In this document: one piece after another, positions 11,001 to 20,191 of the stretch
How positions within the stretch are numbered: the stretch's first letter is position 1
How the letters are laid out: each line of letters starts with the position of its first letter
Origin: Rhodanobacteraceae bacterium
GTDB lineage: Bacteria; Pseudomonadota; Gammaproteobacteria; Xanthomonadales; Rhodanobacteraceae
DNA length: 46,285 nt
Direction: 5' to 3'
Assembly: GCA_025928585.1 (NCBI GenBank)
Contig: JAICJG010000007.1
Coordinates: 1-46,285 of the forward strand
Translations under genes and position numbers: made by a program
The notes under the pieces: model-generated
Told to the model about the DNA's origin: nothing
What the model saw: only the letters and a program-made list of their open reading frames with translations
The model's database searches: none

Positions 11001-11857
11001 GGATTGCACCGGGCGCGCGCGAACACTTCGGCGCACGCCGACGCATCGAGATAGCGGCGGATCAGTTGCAGCACGGCATCGCGCGAATCCGCGACCGCGG
11101 TGACGAATGCAGCGCGCCGCGTCGCGCCGGGATCCACCATCAGCCGCGTGCGCAGGCTGAAGATGGGATCGAGCACGGTGCCGGTAGTCCCCGACAAGCG
11201 CGCGCCGGGCTGCATGGCCGCGGGATCGCCGAGCGAGCGGTCGCGCCCGATGAATCGCGCGCGATCGGTTTCGTATTCGTGCGCGCCGTCATCAACACCA
11301 TCGACGACGAGTGCGTGCGCCGCCCAGATGGCCGGATCCGATGCGTCGCGCTTGCGCCGCCGCGCCAGCAGGATTCCGTCCTCGACCGCGGTCTGCACGA
11401 ACATCCTGGAAAACGCCGGATGTGCCGCGTCCGCCGCTGCCGAACCCAGCACCAGTTCCGCATAGGAAGTGATCTCGACGGTGCGCGCGAGAGCGCCATT
11501 GTTGCGCAGGCCGATACCACGGACTTCGACAGCCTGTCCCGGGTCGACGGCGACCTCGAACGTGGTCGTCAGCACGCCATCGCGCCGCGCGAAGCGCGCA
11601 ATCGATTCACCGAACCAGTAACGGACCTCACCGCCCATGGGCTGCGCGGTCGCAGACCATGCCGCCTCCCGCTCGAGGTCGCGGACATAGACATACCCGC
11701 CCGGCTCGCCGCCGACCTGTCCGGCCTGCCAGCGGGTGACGGCGAGACTCTTCCAATGGCTGTAACCCGCACCCGACGCGGCGAGCATCACGGCATAGTC
11801 GCCGCTGCCGAGCAGGTGGACGGTCGCGGCCGGCGATTGGGCATCTGCGAGCATCAT
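8090..11857 (-). CDS. GH94 family beta-glucan phosphorylase-like protein (NdvB C-terminal-like)
   Basis: This is a 1255-residue protein that resembles the C-terminal half of cyclic beta-1,2-glucan synthase (NdvB/ChvB) and stand-alone 1,2-beta-oligoglucan phosphorylases. Two similar beta-sandwich units are visible (YSHWKSLAVTRWQ.. near residue 35 and ATGGGYTWAINSQQNQVTPW near 545). They are followed by an alpha/alpha-barrel with LIGTGDWNDGMN, whose WNDG aspartate (about residue 937) is the GH94 general acid, then SWSVISGAG, KGYPPGLRENGGQYTHGS and GWTWYTGSAGW. The NdvB glycosyltransferase part is absent. Such enzymes release glucose-1-phosphate from beta-glucans. The ATG at 11855-11857 has GGAGG 5 bases upstream; a GTG 15 bases earlier is less well spaced. 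Substrate linkage is not proven. Confidence 0.85.
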   Translation of the reverse strand: MMLADAQSPAATVHLLGSGDYAVMLAASGAGYSHWKSLAVTRWQAGQVGGEPGGYVYVRDLEREAAWSATAQPMGGEVRYWFGESIARFARRDGVLTTTFEVAVDPGQAVEVRGIGLRNNGALARTVEITSYAELVLGSAAADAAHPAFSRMFVQTAVEDGILLARRRKRDASDPAIWAAHALVVDGVDDGAHEYETDRARFIGRDRSLGDPAAMQPGARLSGTTGTVLDPIFSLRTRLMVDPGATRRAAFVTAVADSRDAVLQLIRRYLDASACAEVFARARCNPARDEDGAPIAPAEAALCQRLAGALVYDDPTLRPARAVIAKGEGGAPVLWTAGISGDLPVVVARIAHPEECALVEDLLRAQRYWRNRQLPADLVALDVASGKDADAVEATLKAIVPVQEQQDKARGSVFVLRADRLEQRVLDGLLASARVVLDGANGRLAGQSACASEAEGIAGAASSAAHAPPVRGGKPASMPAPADLEFWNGLGGFTRDGREYIVVLHEAQTTPVPWSHVVANPGFGFLVTATGGGYTWAINSQQNQVTPWSNDAVCDPPGDCLLLRDLEDGGSWSATAAPIRAGGATYLARFGPGYARFDASVHGIESELVQCVAASDPVKLSRLRLHNRGRRTRQIAVAAVANWRLGPIGHDPRPTTQLEPDAARGAVFARNASRPEFADEVAFVACGADGAQLVSDANLRSASVAVVELEPGTSRDLLFLLGEGSDRATAERLVDRYRGCDFDAVLTEVEATWNSVLGPLQVETPHRSLDLLVNRCLPYQVLACRLWARTGFYQASGAFGFRDQLQDIGALCIARPDLARAHILMAASRQFEEGDAQHWWLPPSGKGVRTRIVDDRLWLPFAVAHYVETTGDAAILGADVPFLHGDALATGQSDAFFEPGCSARSGTLFEHCARAIDTSLATGVHGLPLIGTGDWNDGMNRVGAGGTGESVWMAWFLCKVIADFAPFAEARGDQRAARWRDHVRALQLAAETKAWDGAWYRRAFYDDGTPLGSSRDRECRIESMAQSWSVISGAGDPERARAAMRAVNEQLVRPGDGLVALFTEPFDETERDPGYIKGYPPGLRENGGQYTHGSIWSLIAFAMQGDGDKAGELLEIFDPIRKSDTPEKVARYQVEPYVECADVYSVAPHVGRGGWTWYTGSAGWLYRAIVEWVLGIRLRGDRLLLDPCLPRRWKGYAFEYLRAGTRFRIEVENPGHACRGIASVEVDGVRLQDPGAGIELHDDGQTHLIHATMLI

Positions 11858-12166
11858 CGAAGCCTCCAGCACAGACCCTCAAACCGGCGATTATCGCGCC
11901 GCCCGTATCAATCGTGCGTGAAACGGCAGTGGTCTGTTCTTCGATCCGTTTGCGCCGAGCGCTGGCCGCCGGGCTGGAATCGAATGGCAACCGGCGTTTC
12001 GACTCCATTCGCTTCGCTCATCAGGCTCAACGCGAACGGCCACCCAGGCCAGGCCCGTACCCGTGAAACGCGCGGCTTGACGGTCTCGGCGAAACGCCAG
12101 ACGATCACCGGCTGGCGCAGCGAGCGTGCGCCGGAACCCTCCTGCGGTTGCCATGGACCGATATCG
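11858..12166. other. Divergent intergenic region, no gene seen
   Basis: This 309-base stretch separates the leftward GH94 gene from the rightward DUF6065 gene and must hold both promoters. Bases 11908-12108 can encode a 66-residue minus-strand frame rich in Arg, Ala, Pro and Trp (VKPRVSRVRAWPGWPFALSL). I recall this kind of text as a recurrent spurious ORF in Xanthomonadales intergenic repeats, so it is not called as a gene. No convincing -10/-35 pair was found. Confidence 0.4.
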
Positions 12167-12967
12167 ATGACCGAAACCGAAGCGCGATCGGGTACGGATC
12201 CCGCCGGGAATGCGGCACCTGCGGCGTCCGGCGTGCCGCGCCTCGCCTGCTATCGGCTCGATCCACGTGCCGCACCGATCGTGCCCGGCCGGCGCGAGCG
12301 CGAATGGATGGATCAGACCAGCGATCACTATGCTTACCGCTGCCTGCCGCTCACGATCGCCAACACCAGCGGCTGGGAGTTGACCTCGCCATTCGACTTC
12401 ACGGTGACCTGGAATGGCAACCAGGACAACGATGCGATCACTGCGCACGCAACCGGCCTCGACCCGGACGCCCTGCGCGCATTCGTCACCTCCCACTTCG
12501 GCCACGGCATCCTCACCTTCCACACCGGCTGGTTGTTCCGCACCTCTCCCGGCTGGGGCCTGTGGGTGCGCGGCGCACCCAACTTCGCCAAGGACGGCAT
12601 CCACGCGCTTGATGGCATCGTCGAGAGCGACTGGCTGCCGTTTCCGTTCACGATGAACTGGCGCTTCACGCGCCCCTGCACGGTACATTTCCGGACCGGC
12701 GATCCGTTCTGCTTCATCACCCTTTGTCCGCACGCGCTGCTGGACCGTGTCCGGCCCGAGCGTGCCGACATGGACGACGATCCGAAGCTCAAGGCCGACT
12801 ACACCGAATGGGGCCGCTCGCGCGCCGAGTTCAACAAGCTGCTGCGCGAGGGCGATCCCGCGACCGTCTCGCGCAAGTGGCAGCGCGGCTATTTCCAGGG
12901 GACGGCCAGCGACGGCGACCACGCGCCTTTCCATGTCGCCAAGCGGCGCCTCAAGCCGCTCGAATGA
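12167..12967 (+). CDS. DUF6065 family protein
   Basis: A 266-residue soluble protein that I recognise as DUF6065. Conserved-looking blocks run along its length: CYRLDPRAAPIVPGRREREWMD, then YAYRCLPLTIANTSGWEL, then SHFGHGILTFHTGWLFRTSPGW, then a DWLPFPFTMNWRFTRP block, and a C-terminal KWQRGYFQG with a basic end. The function is unknown; the dense aromatic conservation suggests a small-molecule or cofactor pocket. The ATG at 12167 is preferred because the family-like sequence begins about 25 residues later. It stands alone, 121 bases before gnd on the same strand, and could share its transcript. Confidence 0.8.
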   Translation: MTETEARSGTDPAGNAAPAASGVPRLACYRLDPRAAPIVPGRREREWMDQTSDHYAYRCLPLTIANTSGWELTSPFDFTVTWNGNQDNDAITAHATGLDPDALRAFVTSHFGHGILTFHTGWLFRTSPGWGLWVRGAPNFAKDGIHALDGIVESDWLPFPFTMNWRFTRPCTVHFRTGDPFCFITLCPHALLDRVRPERADMDDDPKLKADYTEWGRSRAEFNKLLREGDPATVSRKWQRGYFQGTASDGDHAPFHVAKRRLKPLE

Positions 12968-13088
12968 GGCAGGCTTGGGACGATGCGCGCGGCGTCCGCG
13001 CGCGCGCGGTTCACCCGCGGGCGCGTACCATGGAGCATTTCGCGCGCCCGCCGGCGCGTCCATCGCCACACACTTCAAGGAGAACCCA

Positions 13089-13990
<902 letters not shown>

Positions 13991-13994
<4 letters not shown>

Positions 13995-14707
13995 TCGCCG
14001 TACCCGCGCAGTCCGTCCGCTGGCACGTGTTCCCGGACGACGTTTCGCTGCTGGCCGACGCGCGCTCGAGGGTTCTCGGAGCTGCCCGCGATGCGATCGC
14101 CCATCGCCAGGCGTTCGACATCGTGCTGGCCGGCGGCAACACGCCGCGCAAGCTCTACCGGGCGCTGCGCCAGAGCGATGCCGACTGGAGCCGCTGGCAC
14201 GTCTGGTTCGGCGACGAGCGCTGCCTGGCGTCCAACGATCCGGACCGCAACAGCACGATGGCACGCGACGAATGGCTCGACCACGTCCCGATCCCGCCAT
14301 CAAACGTGCACCCGATCCCCGCCGAGCGCGGCGCCCGCGAGGCCGCCGCCCTGTGCGCGCGCGAGCTGCGGATGGTGGATGCGTTCGATCTCGTGCTGCT
14401 CGGGCTCGGCGAGGACGGCCACACGGCCAGCTTGTTCCCCGGTCACGAGTGGGGCGTGCACGAGGATTCACCGGGTGCACTCGCGGTGTTCGACGCGCCC
14501 AAGCCACCGCCCGAACGGGTGTCGCTCGGCGCGCACCGGCTGTCGCACGCGCGCTACGTGCTGTTCCTGGTGGAAGGCACCGGCAAGCGCGCAGCCGTCG
14601 CGGCATGGAAACGCGGCGAGGCGATCCCCGCGGCGTCGATCAGGCCGGCAGCCGGCGTGGACGTGCTGCTGGATGCAGCTGCCTCCGGCACGACGCAGCC
14701 CGGATGA
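13991..14707 (+). CDS. pgl: 6-phosphogluconolactonase
   Basis: This 238-residue protein has the SugarP_isomerase/DevB-type fold: VLAGGNTPRKLYRAL, then HVWFGDERC, then the family signature LLGLGEDGHTASLFPG, and a C-terminal ARYVLFLVEGTGKR block. It hydrolyses 6-phosphogluconolactone to 6-phosphogluconate, between Zwf and Gnd. The ATG overlaps the gnd stop (ATGA), giving a coupled gnd-pgl pair. The last residues (TTQPG) and the stop codon lie inside a REP-like element whose cggatgaagcg core also occurs near 1396, so the extreme C-terminus may be shaped by that insertion. Confidence 0.94.
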
Positions 14708-14846
14708 AGCGAAGCGGACTCCGGGTATTCGCCCAAGCTGTCCGGATTGCGGCACCGCGCGGCTGCATCCGGGCCGTGGACATAGAGAAATGGCCACGGC
14801 ACCCGGTGCTGTTGTAGGTTGGCGCTGAGCGCGGCGAAGCCCAACG
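14698..14846. repeat. REP-like repeat cluster after pgl
   Basis: Three elements lie here. A GCCCGGATGAAGCG core near 14698-14711 overlaps the pgl stop. A near-perfect hairpin follows at about 14744-14775, with ccggat and atccgg arms. At 14814-14845 is a gtaggttggc...gcgaagcccaac element whose gggcttcgc core recurs at 22331-22358, 34231-34261 and 38949-38974. Such elements are known REP-type intergenic repeats in gammaproteobacteria; membership is judged here from the window alone. Confidence 0.5.
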
Positions 14847-14960
14847 AACCACGGTTCGTCCCGCTCGCCACCGCTTCGAAGGTTGTTGGGCGTCTCCCGG
14901 AACAAGTCCGGAACCTGCCCGGGCCGCCCAAGCCGCAGGCAGCGCCGGAGACCGGGGTAC

Positions 14961-15518
14961 TTACAGACCCCCCAGCTCACCCATGTGCGCCCGGTAATAG
15001 CGCAGTTCGTCGATCGAGTCGTGGATGTCCGAGAGCGCGGTGTGCGCCGGGTCCTTGCTGAAGCCCTTGTAGACCTCGGGCGCCCAGCGGCGCGCCAGCT
15101 CCTTCAGCGTCGACACGTCGAGGTTGCGGTAGTGGAAATACCGCTCGAGGGCGGGCATCTGCCGGTGCAGGAAACGGCGGTCCTGGCAAATCGAATTCCC
15201 GCACATCGGCGACTTGCCCGGCGCGACCCGCGACTCCAGGAACGCGAGGGTTTCCGCTTCGGCGCGACCGTGGTCGACGCCCGACTCCAGCACCCGTTGC
15301 CACAGCCCGGACTTGTTGTGCTGGTGGCGGTTCCAGTCGTCCATCGCGAGCAGGCGTGCCTCCTCGTGGAGGATCGCGAACTGCGGCCCTTCGGCGAGCA
15401 CGTTGAGGTCGCGGTCGGTGACCACGGTCGCGATTTCGATGATCGAATCGGTGTCGGGGAACAGCCCGGTCATCTCGAGGTCGATCCAGATCAGGTTGTC
15501 GCTCACGCTATCGCTCAT
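14961..15518 (-). CDS. orn: Oligoribonuclease
   Basis: A 185-residue DEDDh 3'-5' exoribonuclease that degrades very short RNAs (and, in many bacteria, pGpG) to mononucleotides. ExoI motif [10 protein letters not shown] carries Asp13 and Glu15. [14 protein letters not shown] and [11 protein letters not shown] form the middle motif, and [22 protein letters not shown] holds the final His and Asp. Length and text match the E. coli enzyme (181 residues). The ATG at 15516-15518 is preceded by CGGAGG. It is divergent from sbcB, with an 82-base shared promoter region, and terminates near a REP-like cluster. Confidence 0.97.
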   Translation of the reverse strand: MSDSVSDNLIWIDLEMTGLFPDTDSIIEIATVVTDRDLNVLAEGPQFAILHEEARLLAMDDWNRHQHNKSGLWQRVLESGVDHGRAEAETLAFLESRVAPGKSPMCGNSICQDRRFLHRQMPALERYFHYRNLDVSTLKELARRWAPEVYKGFSKDPAHTALSDIHDSIDELRYYRAHMGELGGL

Positions 15519-15600
15519 CGTGTCCTCCGATTGGGCAGTCTAGCAATACCCCAGCGGCACATGGATTGTCACGCGCACATCCCTCCCCTACGCTGCCGCG

Positions 15601-17058
15601 ATGCCTGTCCCGACCCTGCTGTGGTACGACTACGAAACCACCGGCACCGATCCCGCGCGCGACCGTCCCGTGCAGTTCGCCGCGCTGCGTACCGATGCAG
15701 CGCTGCGACCCGTCGGCGAGCCGGAAGTCCTGTACTGCCGCCCGACTCGCGACGTGCTGCCCGATCCGGAAGCCTGCCTCATCACCGGCATCGCGCCGCA
15801 GGATGCCGAGCGTGACGGCCTGATCGAAGCGGGGTTCGCCGCCGCGGTGCACGAGCGGATGGCCGAGCCCGGCACCTGCTCGACCGGCTACAACTCGATC
15901 CGCTTCGACGACGAGGTCAACCGCCACCTCTTCTACCGCAATTTCTTCGACCCCTACGAGCACGCTTGGAAGAACGGCAATTCGCGCTGGGACCTGATGG
16001 ATCTCGCGCGCGCCTGTTACGCCTTGCGGCCCGCGGGCATCGAATGGCCGCTTCGCGACGACGGCGCGCCGTCCTTCAAGCTGGAGCACCTCGCCGCCGC
16101 CAACCATCTCGAGCAGCGGCGTGCGCACGATGCGTTGTCGGATGTGGAGGCGACGCTCGCGCTGGCCCGCCTGCTCCGCGAACGCCAGCCCCGCCTGTAC
16201 GAATGGTGTTTCGCGTTGCGCGGCAAGAGCTCCGCCGCCCCGAGACTCGCTGCGGCGGTGCCGACGCTGCAACCGCTGCTGCACGTTTCCGGCCGCTACG
16301 CGCCCACGCGTGGTTGTCTCGCGATGGTCGTGCCGATCACCGAACACCCGGGCCGCACCGGCACTTTCATCGTCGCCGACCTCGAGGTCGATCCCGGAGC
16401 CTGGATCGACCTCGAGCCCGAGGACCTCGGCGAGCGGATGTTCACCCCGCGCGCGGACCTTCCGGACGGAATGGAGCGGCCGCCGCTCAAGGAGGTGCAC
16501 GCCAACCGTTCGCCGTTCCTTGCGCCCGTCGAGGTGCTGCGCGATGCCGACGTACGCCGCATCGCGCTCGACCCCGAGCGCTGCCTGCGCAACCTCGAGC
16601 GCATCCGCGCGAGCGTGGGACTCGCCGAACGCGTGCGCCGGACGTTCGCGGCGCGCGTCGCCGAATGGAGGGACCGCGCAGATCCCGAGCTCGGGCTCTA
16701 CTCCGGATTCGCCTCGCTGGCGGACCGGCGCCTCTGCGACCGGGTGCGTGCCACCCCGGCAGCGCAGCTCGGTGCAACCGAATTCGGATTCGAGGATCCG
16801 CGCTATCGCGAACTGCTGTTTCGTTACCGCGCGCGCAACTGGCCCGACACGCTCGCTGCGCACGAGCGCGACCACTGGCTCGACTACGTGCGCCGCAAGT
16901 TGACCCTCGACGACGGGGTGGCGGGTCTCACCCTCGAGCAATTCTTCGCCCGCATTGGAAGGCTGCGGCAGGCAAGCCCGCCCGGCGCGAAGCAGGTCCT
17001 GCTCGACCGCCTGCAGACCTGGGGCGAAGCCGTCCGGCAGGATTTCGAGATCCCCTGA
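15601..17058 (+). CDS. sbcB: Exodeoxyribonuclease I
   Basis: A 485-residue exonuclease I, close in length to E. coli SbcB (475). The DEDDh exonuclease domain opens with WYDYETTGTDP (Asp10, Glu12), then GYNSIRFDDEVNRHLFYRNFFDPYEHAW, and LEHLAAANHLE...AHDALSDVEAT supplies the last His and Asp. The SH3-like and helical C-terminal domains follow (LPLLH-like strand, then FARIGRLRQA near the end). It degrades single-stranded DNA 3'-5' and serves in recombination and mismatch repair. No strong ribosome-binding site precedes the ATG. It is divergent from orn. Confidence 0.95.
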   Translation: MPVPTLLWYDYETTGTDPARDRPVQFAALRTDAALRPVGEPEVLYCRPTRDVLPDPEACLITGIAPQDAERDGLIEAGFAAAVHERMAEPGTCSTGYNSIRFDDEVNRHLFYRNFFDPYEHAWKNGNSRWDLMDLARACYALRPAGIEWPLRDDGAPSFKLEHLAAANHLEQRRAHDALSDVEATLALARLLRERQPRLYEWCFALRGKSSAAPRLAAAVPTLQPLLHVSGRYAPTRGCLAMVVPITEHPGRTGTFIVADLEVDPGAWIDLEPEDLGERMFTPRADLPDGMERPPLKEVHANRSPFLAPVEVLRDADVRRIALDPERCLRNLERIRASVGLAERVRRTFAARVAEWRDRADPELGLYSGFASLADRRLCDRVRATPAAQLGATEFGFEDPRYRELLFRYRARNWPDTLAAHERDHWLDYVRRKLTLDDGVAGLTLEQFFARIGRLRQASPPGAKQVLLDRLQTWGEAVRQDFEIP

Positions 17059-17093
17059 CGAGGCAGGTACGGCTGTCGATCGGCCGCGTCTGC

Positions 17094-17726
17094 TCAGCGG
17101 CGCTGGTAGACGTACACCGATGCGGGCGGCAGGTTGCGCAAGGTCGCGCCCGCGCGCTGCACGCGCAGGCCGAGCGCGTCGCGTTCGCGTGCCTTCACCG
17201 GACTGGACGGCCCGTAGGTGAACTGGATGAATCGGCCCTCGTCCGACAGTACGGAAAACGCCGCGCGCAGGATGCCGGTCCGCAACGCGCTGTTCATCGA
17301 CAGCATGCCGAGACCGCTCACCACCGCATCCAGCTTGCCCTCACGGAGCAAGCCGTGCTCGGCAGCCAGCGCATCGAGGTGCCGGGCGTCCGCGCAGACC
17401 ACCGTCACCGCGGGAAAACGCCTGCGCAGGAAATCGGCGAGGTCCGGATTGATCTCGATGACCAGCAGTCCGGAGGGCGCGATGCCGTGGTCCAGCAGCG
17501 CGCGGGTGAAGACGCCGGTCCCGGCGCCGATCTCGACGACGCGCGAGCATCGCTCCGGCAACTGCGCGATCATCAAGCGTGCCAGCCGCCGTCCCGATGG
17601 CGTCACCGACGCCGTCTTCACCGGGTCGCGCAACCACTGCCGCAGGAAAGTGCGGATGGAATGCAGATCGCGCGCGGCTTCGCCGGCGCTGGGCTGGTCC
17701 AGGGGCGGACCCGACGTGGGCTTCAT
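17094..17726 (-). CDS. Class I SAM-dependent methyltransferase (phospholipid methyltransferase-like)
   Basis: A 210-residue methyltransferase. The amphipathic N-terminal helix (IRTFLRQWLRDP) and VKTASVTPSGRRLARLM precede motif I, VVEIGAGTGVFTRAL, which binds SAM; then come VIEINPDL, the acidic CADARHLD and the VVSGLGMLSM strand. A QFTYGPSSPVK segment resembles PmtA-type phosphatidylethanolamine N-methyltransferases, and a KsgA-like relative is the main alternative. The ATG at 17724-17726 is preferred; an upstream in-frame ATG at 17756 would add ten residues with no better ribosome-binding site. It converges on sbcB with only 35 bases between the stops. Confidence 0.78.
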   Translation of the reverse strand: MKPTSGPPLDQPSAGEAARDLHSIRTFLRQWLRDPVKTASVTPSGRRLARLMIAQLPERCSRVVEIGAGTGVFTRALLDHGIAPSGLLVIEINPDLADFLRRRFPAVTVVCADARHLDALAAEHGLLREGKLDAVVSGLGMLSMNSALRTGILRAAFSVLSDEGRFIQFTYGPSSPVKARERDALGLRVQRAGATLRNLPPASVYVYQRR

Positions 17727-17768
17727 GGGTGCGTTGTTGTACCACACTGCGCGCATCGACTACGCAGG

Positions 17769-17850
17769 ACCGTCCGCCCGCGGACGGTGCGTGCCATCAG
17801 CGATGATCGCAGTAGCGGTGGGCCCGGTGCGGGTGCCTGCCACCGGGCCC
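17769..17850. other. Two perfect inverted repeats in a gene-free stretch
   Basis: Between the methyltransferase start and the rlmKL stop (17727-18022) no gene is supported. Bases 17769-17777 and 17780-17788 form a perfect 9-bp hairpin with a 2-base loop (accgtccgc / gcggacggt). Bases 17820-17829 and 17841-17850 form a perfect 10-bp stem around an 11-base loop (gggcccggtg / caccgggccc). They lie just upstream of the methyltransferase gene and 170-250 bases past the rlmKL stop. Their role may be regulatory, RNA-structural or REP-like. Confidence 0.5.
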
Positions 17851-18022
17851 GCAGCCAGCATGCCCGTAGCGGTCACCGCGCCGATGATCACCGGCGCCAC
17901 GAACCTCTTGCAGTTGTGCTGATCTGCTGTTCATGCGGCCATGCTTGCGTCTTGGTACTGAATCCGTCCTGAAGTTTTTGCCAGGGATCGAGCACGATCA
18001 TGCATCGAGCGGGCACCCGCGT

Positions 18023-20188
18023 TCAGTGCTTTCTCAATAGCCAGCATCCATGAATCCTCGGCCGACGCACGAAATCCGGGGGAATGCTGGCGCGACCGAT
18101 GTCTTCGACCGCGAACATGCGGGACAGTGCATCCACATCCAGGCGAAAGCGCCGGTAGTTGTTGGAGAACAGGATCACGCCGTCGTCGCGCAGGCGCCTA
18201 CCGCAGGCTTCCAGCAGCGCGACGTGGTCGGCCTGCACGTCGAAATCGCCCGCCTTCGCCGAATTGGAAAAGGTCGGCGGATCGACATAGATCAGCCCGT
18301 AGTGCGCCCGGTCTTCGCGAACGAAGGCCGTCGCATCGGCCTGCACGAGCTTGTGCGCGGCGCCGGTGTAGCCATTGAGGGCGAGGTTCCGCGACGCCCA
18401 TTCGAGGTACACCGGCGACAGGTCCACGCTGGTGGTGCTGCGCGCACCTCCGGCCGCGGCATACACGCTTGCGGTCCCCGTGTACGCGAAGAGGTTCAGC
18501 AGGTCGCGTCCCGGCGCAAGTTCGCGCAGGCGGGCGCGGACCAGCCGGTGGTCGAGGAACAGGCCGGTGTCCAGCCGATCGTGCAGGTTCACCAGGAAGC
18601 GCAGCCCGCCCTCCCCCACCACGAGATATTCGTCGCGCGCGGCAAGCCGGCCGTAGTGGCTGCCGCCGCGGCCGCGGGCACGCGTCTTCAACACCATCCG
18701 TTGGCGAGGCACGTCCAGCGCCGTGCACGCGGCGCGCTGCAGCTCGCGCCAGCGGGTCTGCGCGGCCGCGGCGTCCACGGTGGCGGGCGGCGCGTATTCC
18801 TGGACATGCAACCATGTCTCCATTGCTTCGACGTGGACGGGCGCCGACGCATGCTCCGGCCTGCCGCGATACACGTCGATCGCCGCGGCGTATTCGGGCA
18901 GGTCCGCGTCATACGCGCGAAAACACGTGACACCGGATCGCGACAGCTCCTTGCGCAGGTGCCGCAGGTTCTTGCGGATCCGGTTCGCGACCATTTCCGC
19001 GCCCGCCGACAGCGGAGCGGGCGCTCGCGCGGCCGGTCGCTCGTGGACTTCGAACAGCCCGAGCCGGCACTCGAGCGCGCCGTTGAACAATGCGTAGTGC
19101 TTCACCGCACGCAGGCCGAGCGCGCGTTCGAGCTCCACCTCCGAAGTCAGTACCGCGGCACGCCAGCCGGCAAATCCGGCACGCAGCCGCTCACCGAGTT
19201 GCGCGTACAAGGCCGGAAGCGTTTCGACATCGCCCATCCGTTCGCCGTACGGCGGATTGGTGATCACGAGGCCCGTGCTGAACCCTGCCGGCGGCTCGAG
19301 GTGTTCGACCGGACGCTTGTCGAGATGGGCGAACCCCGCGACGCCCGCGTTCTGCAGGTTGTGGGTGGCAGTCGCAACCATGTGCGGATCGCTGTCACTG
19401 CCGAAGAAGCACGTGCGCAAGCCGAGCAGCCCTTCCTGTGCGCGCTCCCGCGCGGCATCGACCAGGCGCTGCCAGAGCGCGGCGTCATGTCCGCGCCAGC
19501 CGAGGAAACCGAAATGATCGCGCTGCAGGGCCGGCGCCACGTGGGCAGCCATCCAGGCCGCCTCGATCAGCAGGGTGCCGGAGCCACACATCGGATCGAC
19601 CAGCGCACCGCCTTGCGCATAGGTTTCCGGCCAACGCGCGCGCAGCAGCATCGCGCACGCCAGGTTCTCCTTGAGCGGCGCTTCGCCCTGACCGCGCCGC
19701 CACCCGCGCCGGTGCAGCGGTTCGCCGGAAAGATCCACCGCCAGGCTGGCACGCCCCTGGCGGAGATGCAGGTTGAGCCGCAGGTCCGGCCGCTCCGGCT
19801 GCACCGTCGGTCGCACGCCGAAGCGTTCGCGGCACTGGTCGGCGATCGCGTCCTTGACCTTCTGCGCCGCGAATCCCGAATGCACGAGCGAGCCGCTGCT
19901 GCCGGTTGCATCGATGGCGAGTGTTGCCTCCGGCGCGAGATGCTGCGACCAGTCGATCGCGCGCACGCCGGCATACAGGCCATCGGCATCGACGGCGGCG
20001 AATTCGGACAGCGGCAGCAGGATCCGGCTGGCGAGGCGGGACTCGAGGCAGGCGCGGTACGCGCATTCCAGGTCGCCTTCGAAGTGCACGCCTGCCAGGG
20101 CCTCGCGCGCCGCCGCGCCGAGCGCGGTCAGTTCATCGCGCAACAGGTATTCGAGTCCCTTCGGACAGGTCGCGAAAAATGCTGCCAT
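18023..20188 (-). CDS. rlmKL: Bifunctional 23S rRNA methyltransferase RlmKL
   Basis: A 721-residue fusion of two methyltransferases that modify 23S rRNA (m2G2445 by the N-terminal half, m7G2069 by the C-terminal half, E. coli numbering). The N-terminus reads FFATCPKGLEYLLRDEL, followed by a THUMP domain (about 45-155), PMCGSGTLLIEAAW and the catalytic NPPYGER at 311-317. The RlmK half has NLFAYTGTASVYAA as SAM motif and DPPTFSNS from 636. Length matches E. coli RlmL (702). The ATG at 20186-20188 lies 3 bases after the stop of the hydrolase gene upstream, so both are probably one transcript. Confidence 0.97.
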   Translation of the reverse strand: MAAFFATCPKGLEYLLRDELTALGAAAREALAGVHFEGDLECAYRACLESRLASRILLPLSEFAAVDADGLYAGVRAIDWSQHLAPEATLAIDATGSSGSLVHSGFAAQKVKDAIADQCRERFGVRPTVQPERPDLRLNLHLRQGRASLAVDLSGEPLHRRGWRRGQGEAPLKENLACAMLLRARWPETYAQGGALVDPMCGSGTLLIEAAWMAAHVAPALQRDHFGFLGWRGHDAALWQRLVDAARERAQEGLLGLRTCFFGSDSDPHMVATATHNLQNAGVAGFAHLDKRPVEHLEPPAGFSTGLVITNPPYGERMGDVETLPALYAQLGERLRAGFAGWRAAVLTSEVELERALGLRAVKHYALFNGALECRLGLFEVHERPAARAPAPLSAGAEMVANRIRKNLRHLRKELSRSGVTCFRAYDADLPEYAAAIDVYRGRPEHASAPVHVEAMETWLHVQEYAPPATVDAAAAQTRWRELQRAACTALDVPRQRMVLKTRARGRGGSHYGRLAARDEYLVVGEGGLRFLVNLHDRLDTGLFLDHRLVRARLRELAPGRDLLNLFAYTGTASVYAAAGGARSTTSVDLSPVYLEWASRNLALNGYTGAAHKLVQADATAFVREDRAHYGLIYVDPPTFSNSAKAGDFDVQADHVALLEACGRRLRDDGVILFSNNYRRFRLDVDALSRMFAVEDIGRASIPPDFVRRPRIHGCWLLRKH

Positions 20189-20191
20189 GCC

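Noticed and set aside
11908-12108. 66-residue minus-strand frame (VKPRVSRVRAWPGWPFALSL)
   Set aside because: Arg/Pro/Ala-rich text of a kind I recall as recurring spurious ORFs in xanthomonad intergenic repeats, with no ribosome-binding site seen.
17804-17922. 39-residue plus-strand frame with repeated VAV..P text
   Set aside because: No ribosome-binding site, overlaps the inverted repeats, and the repetition follows from the DNA hairpins.
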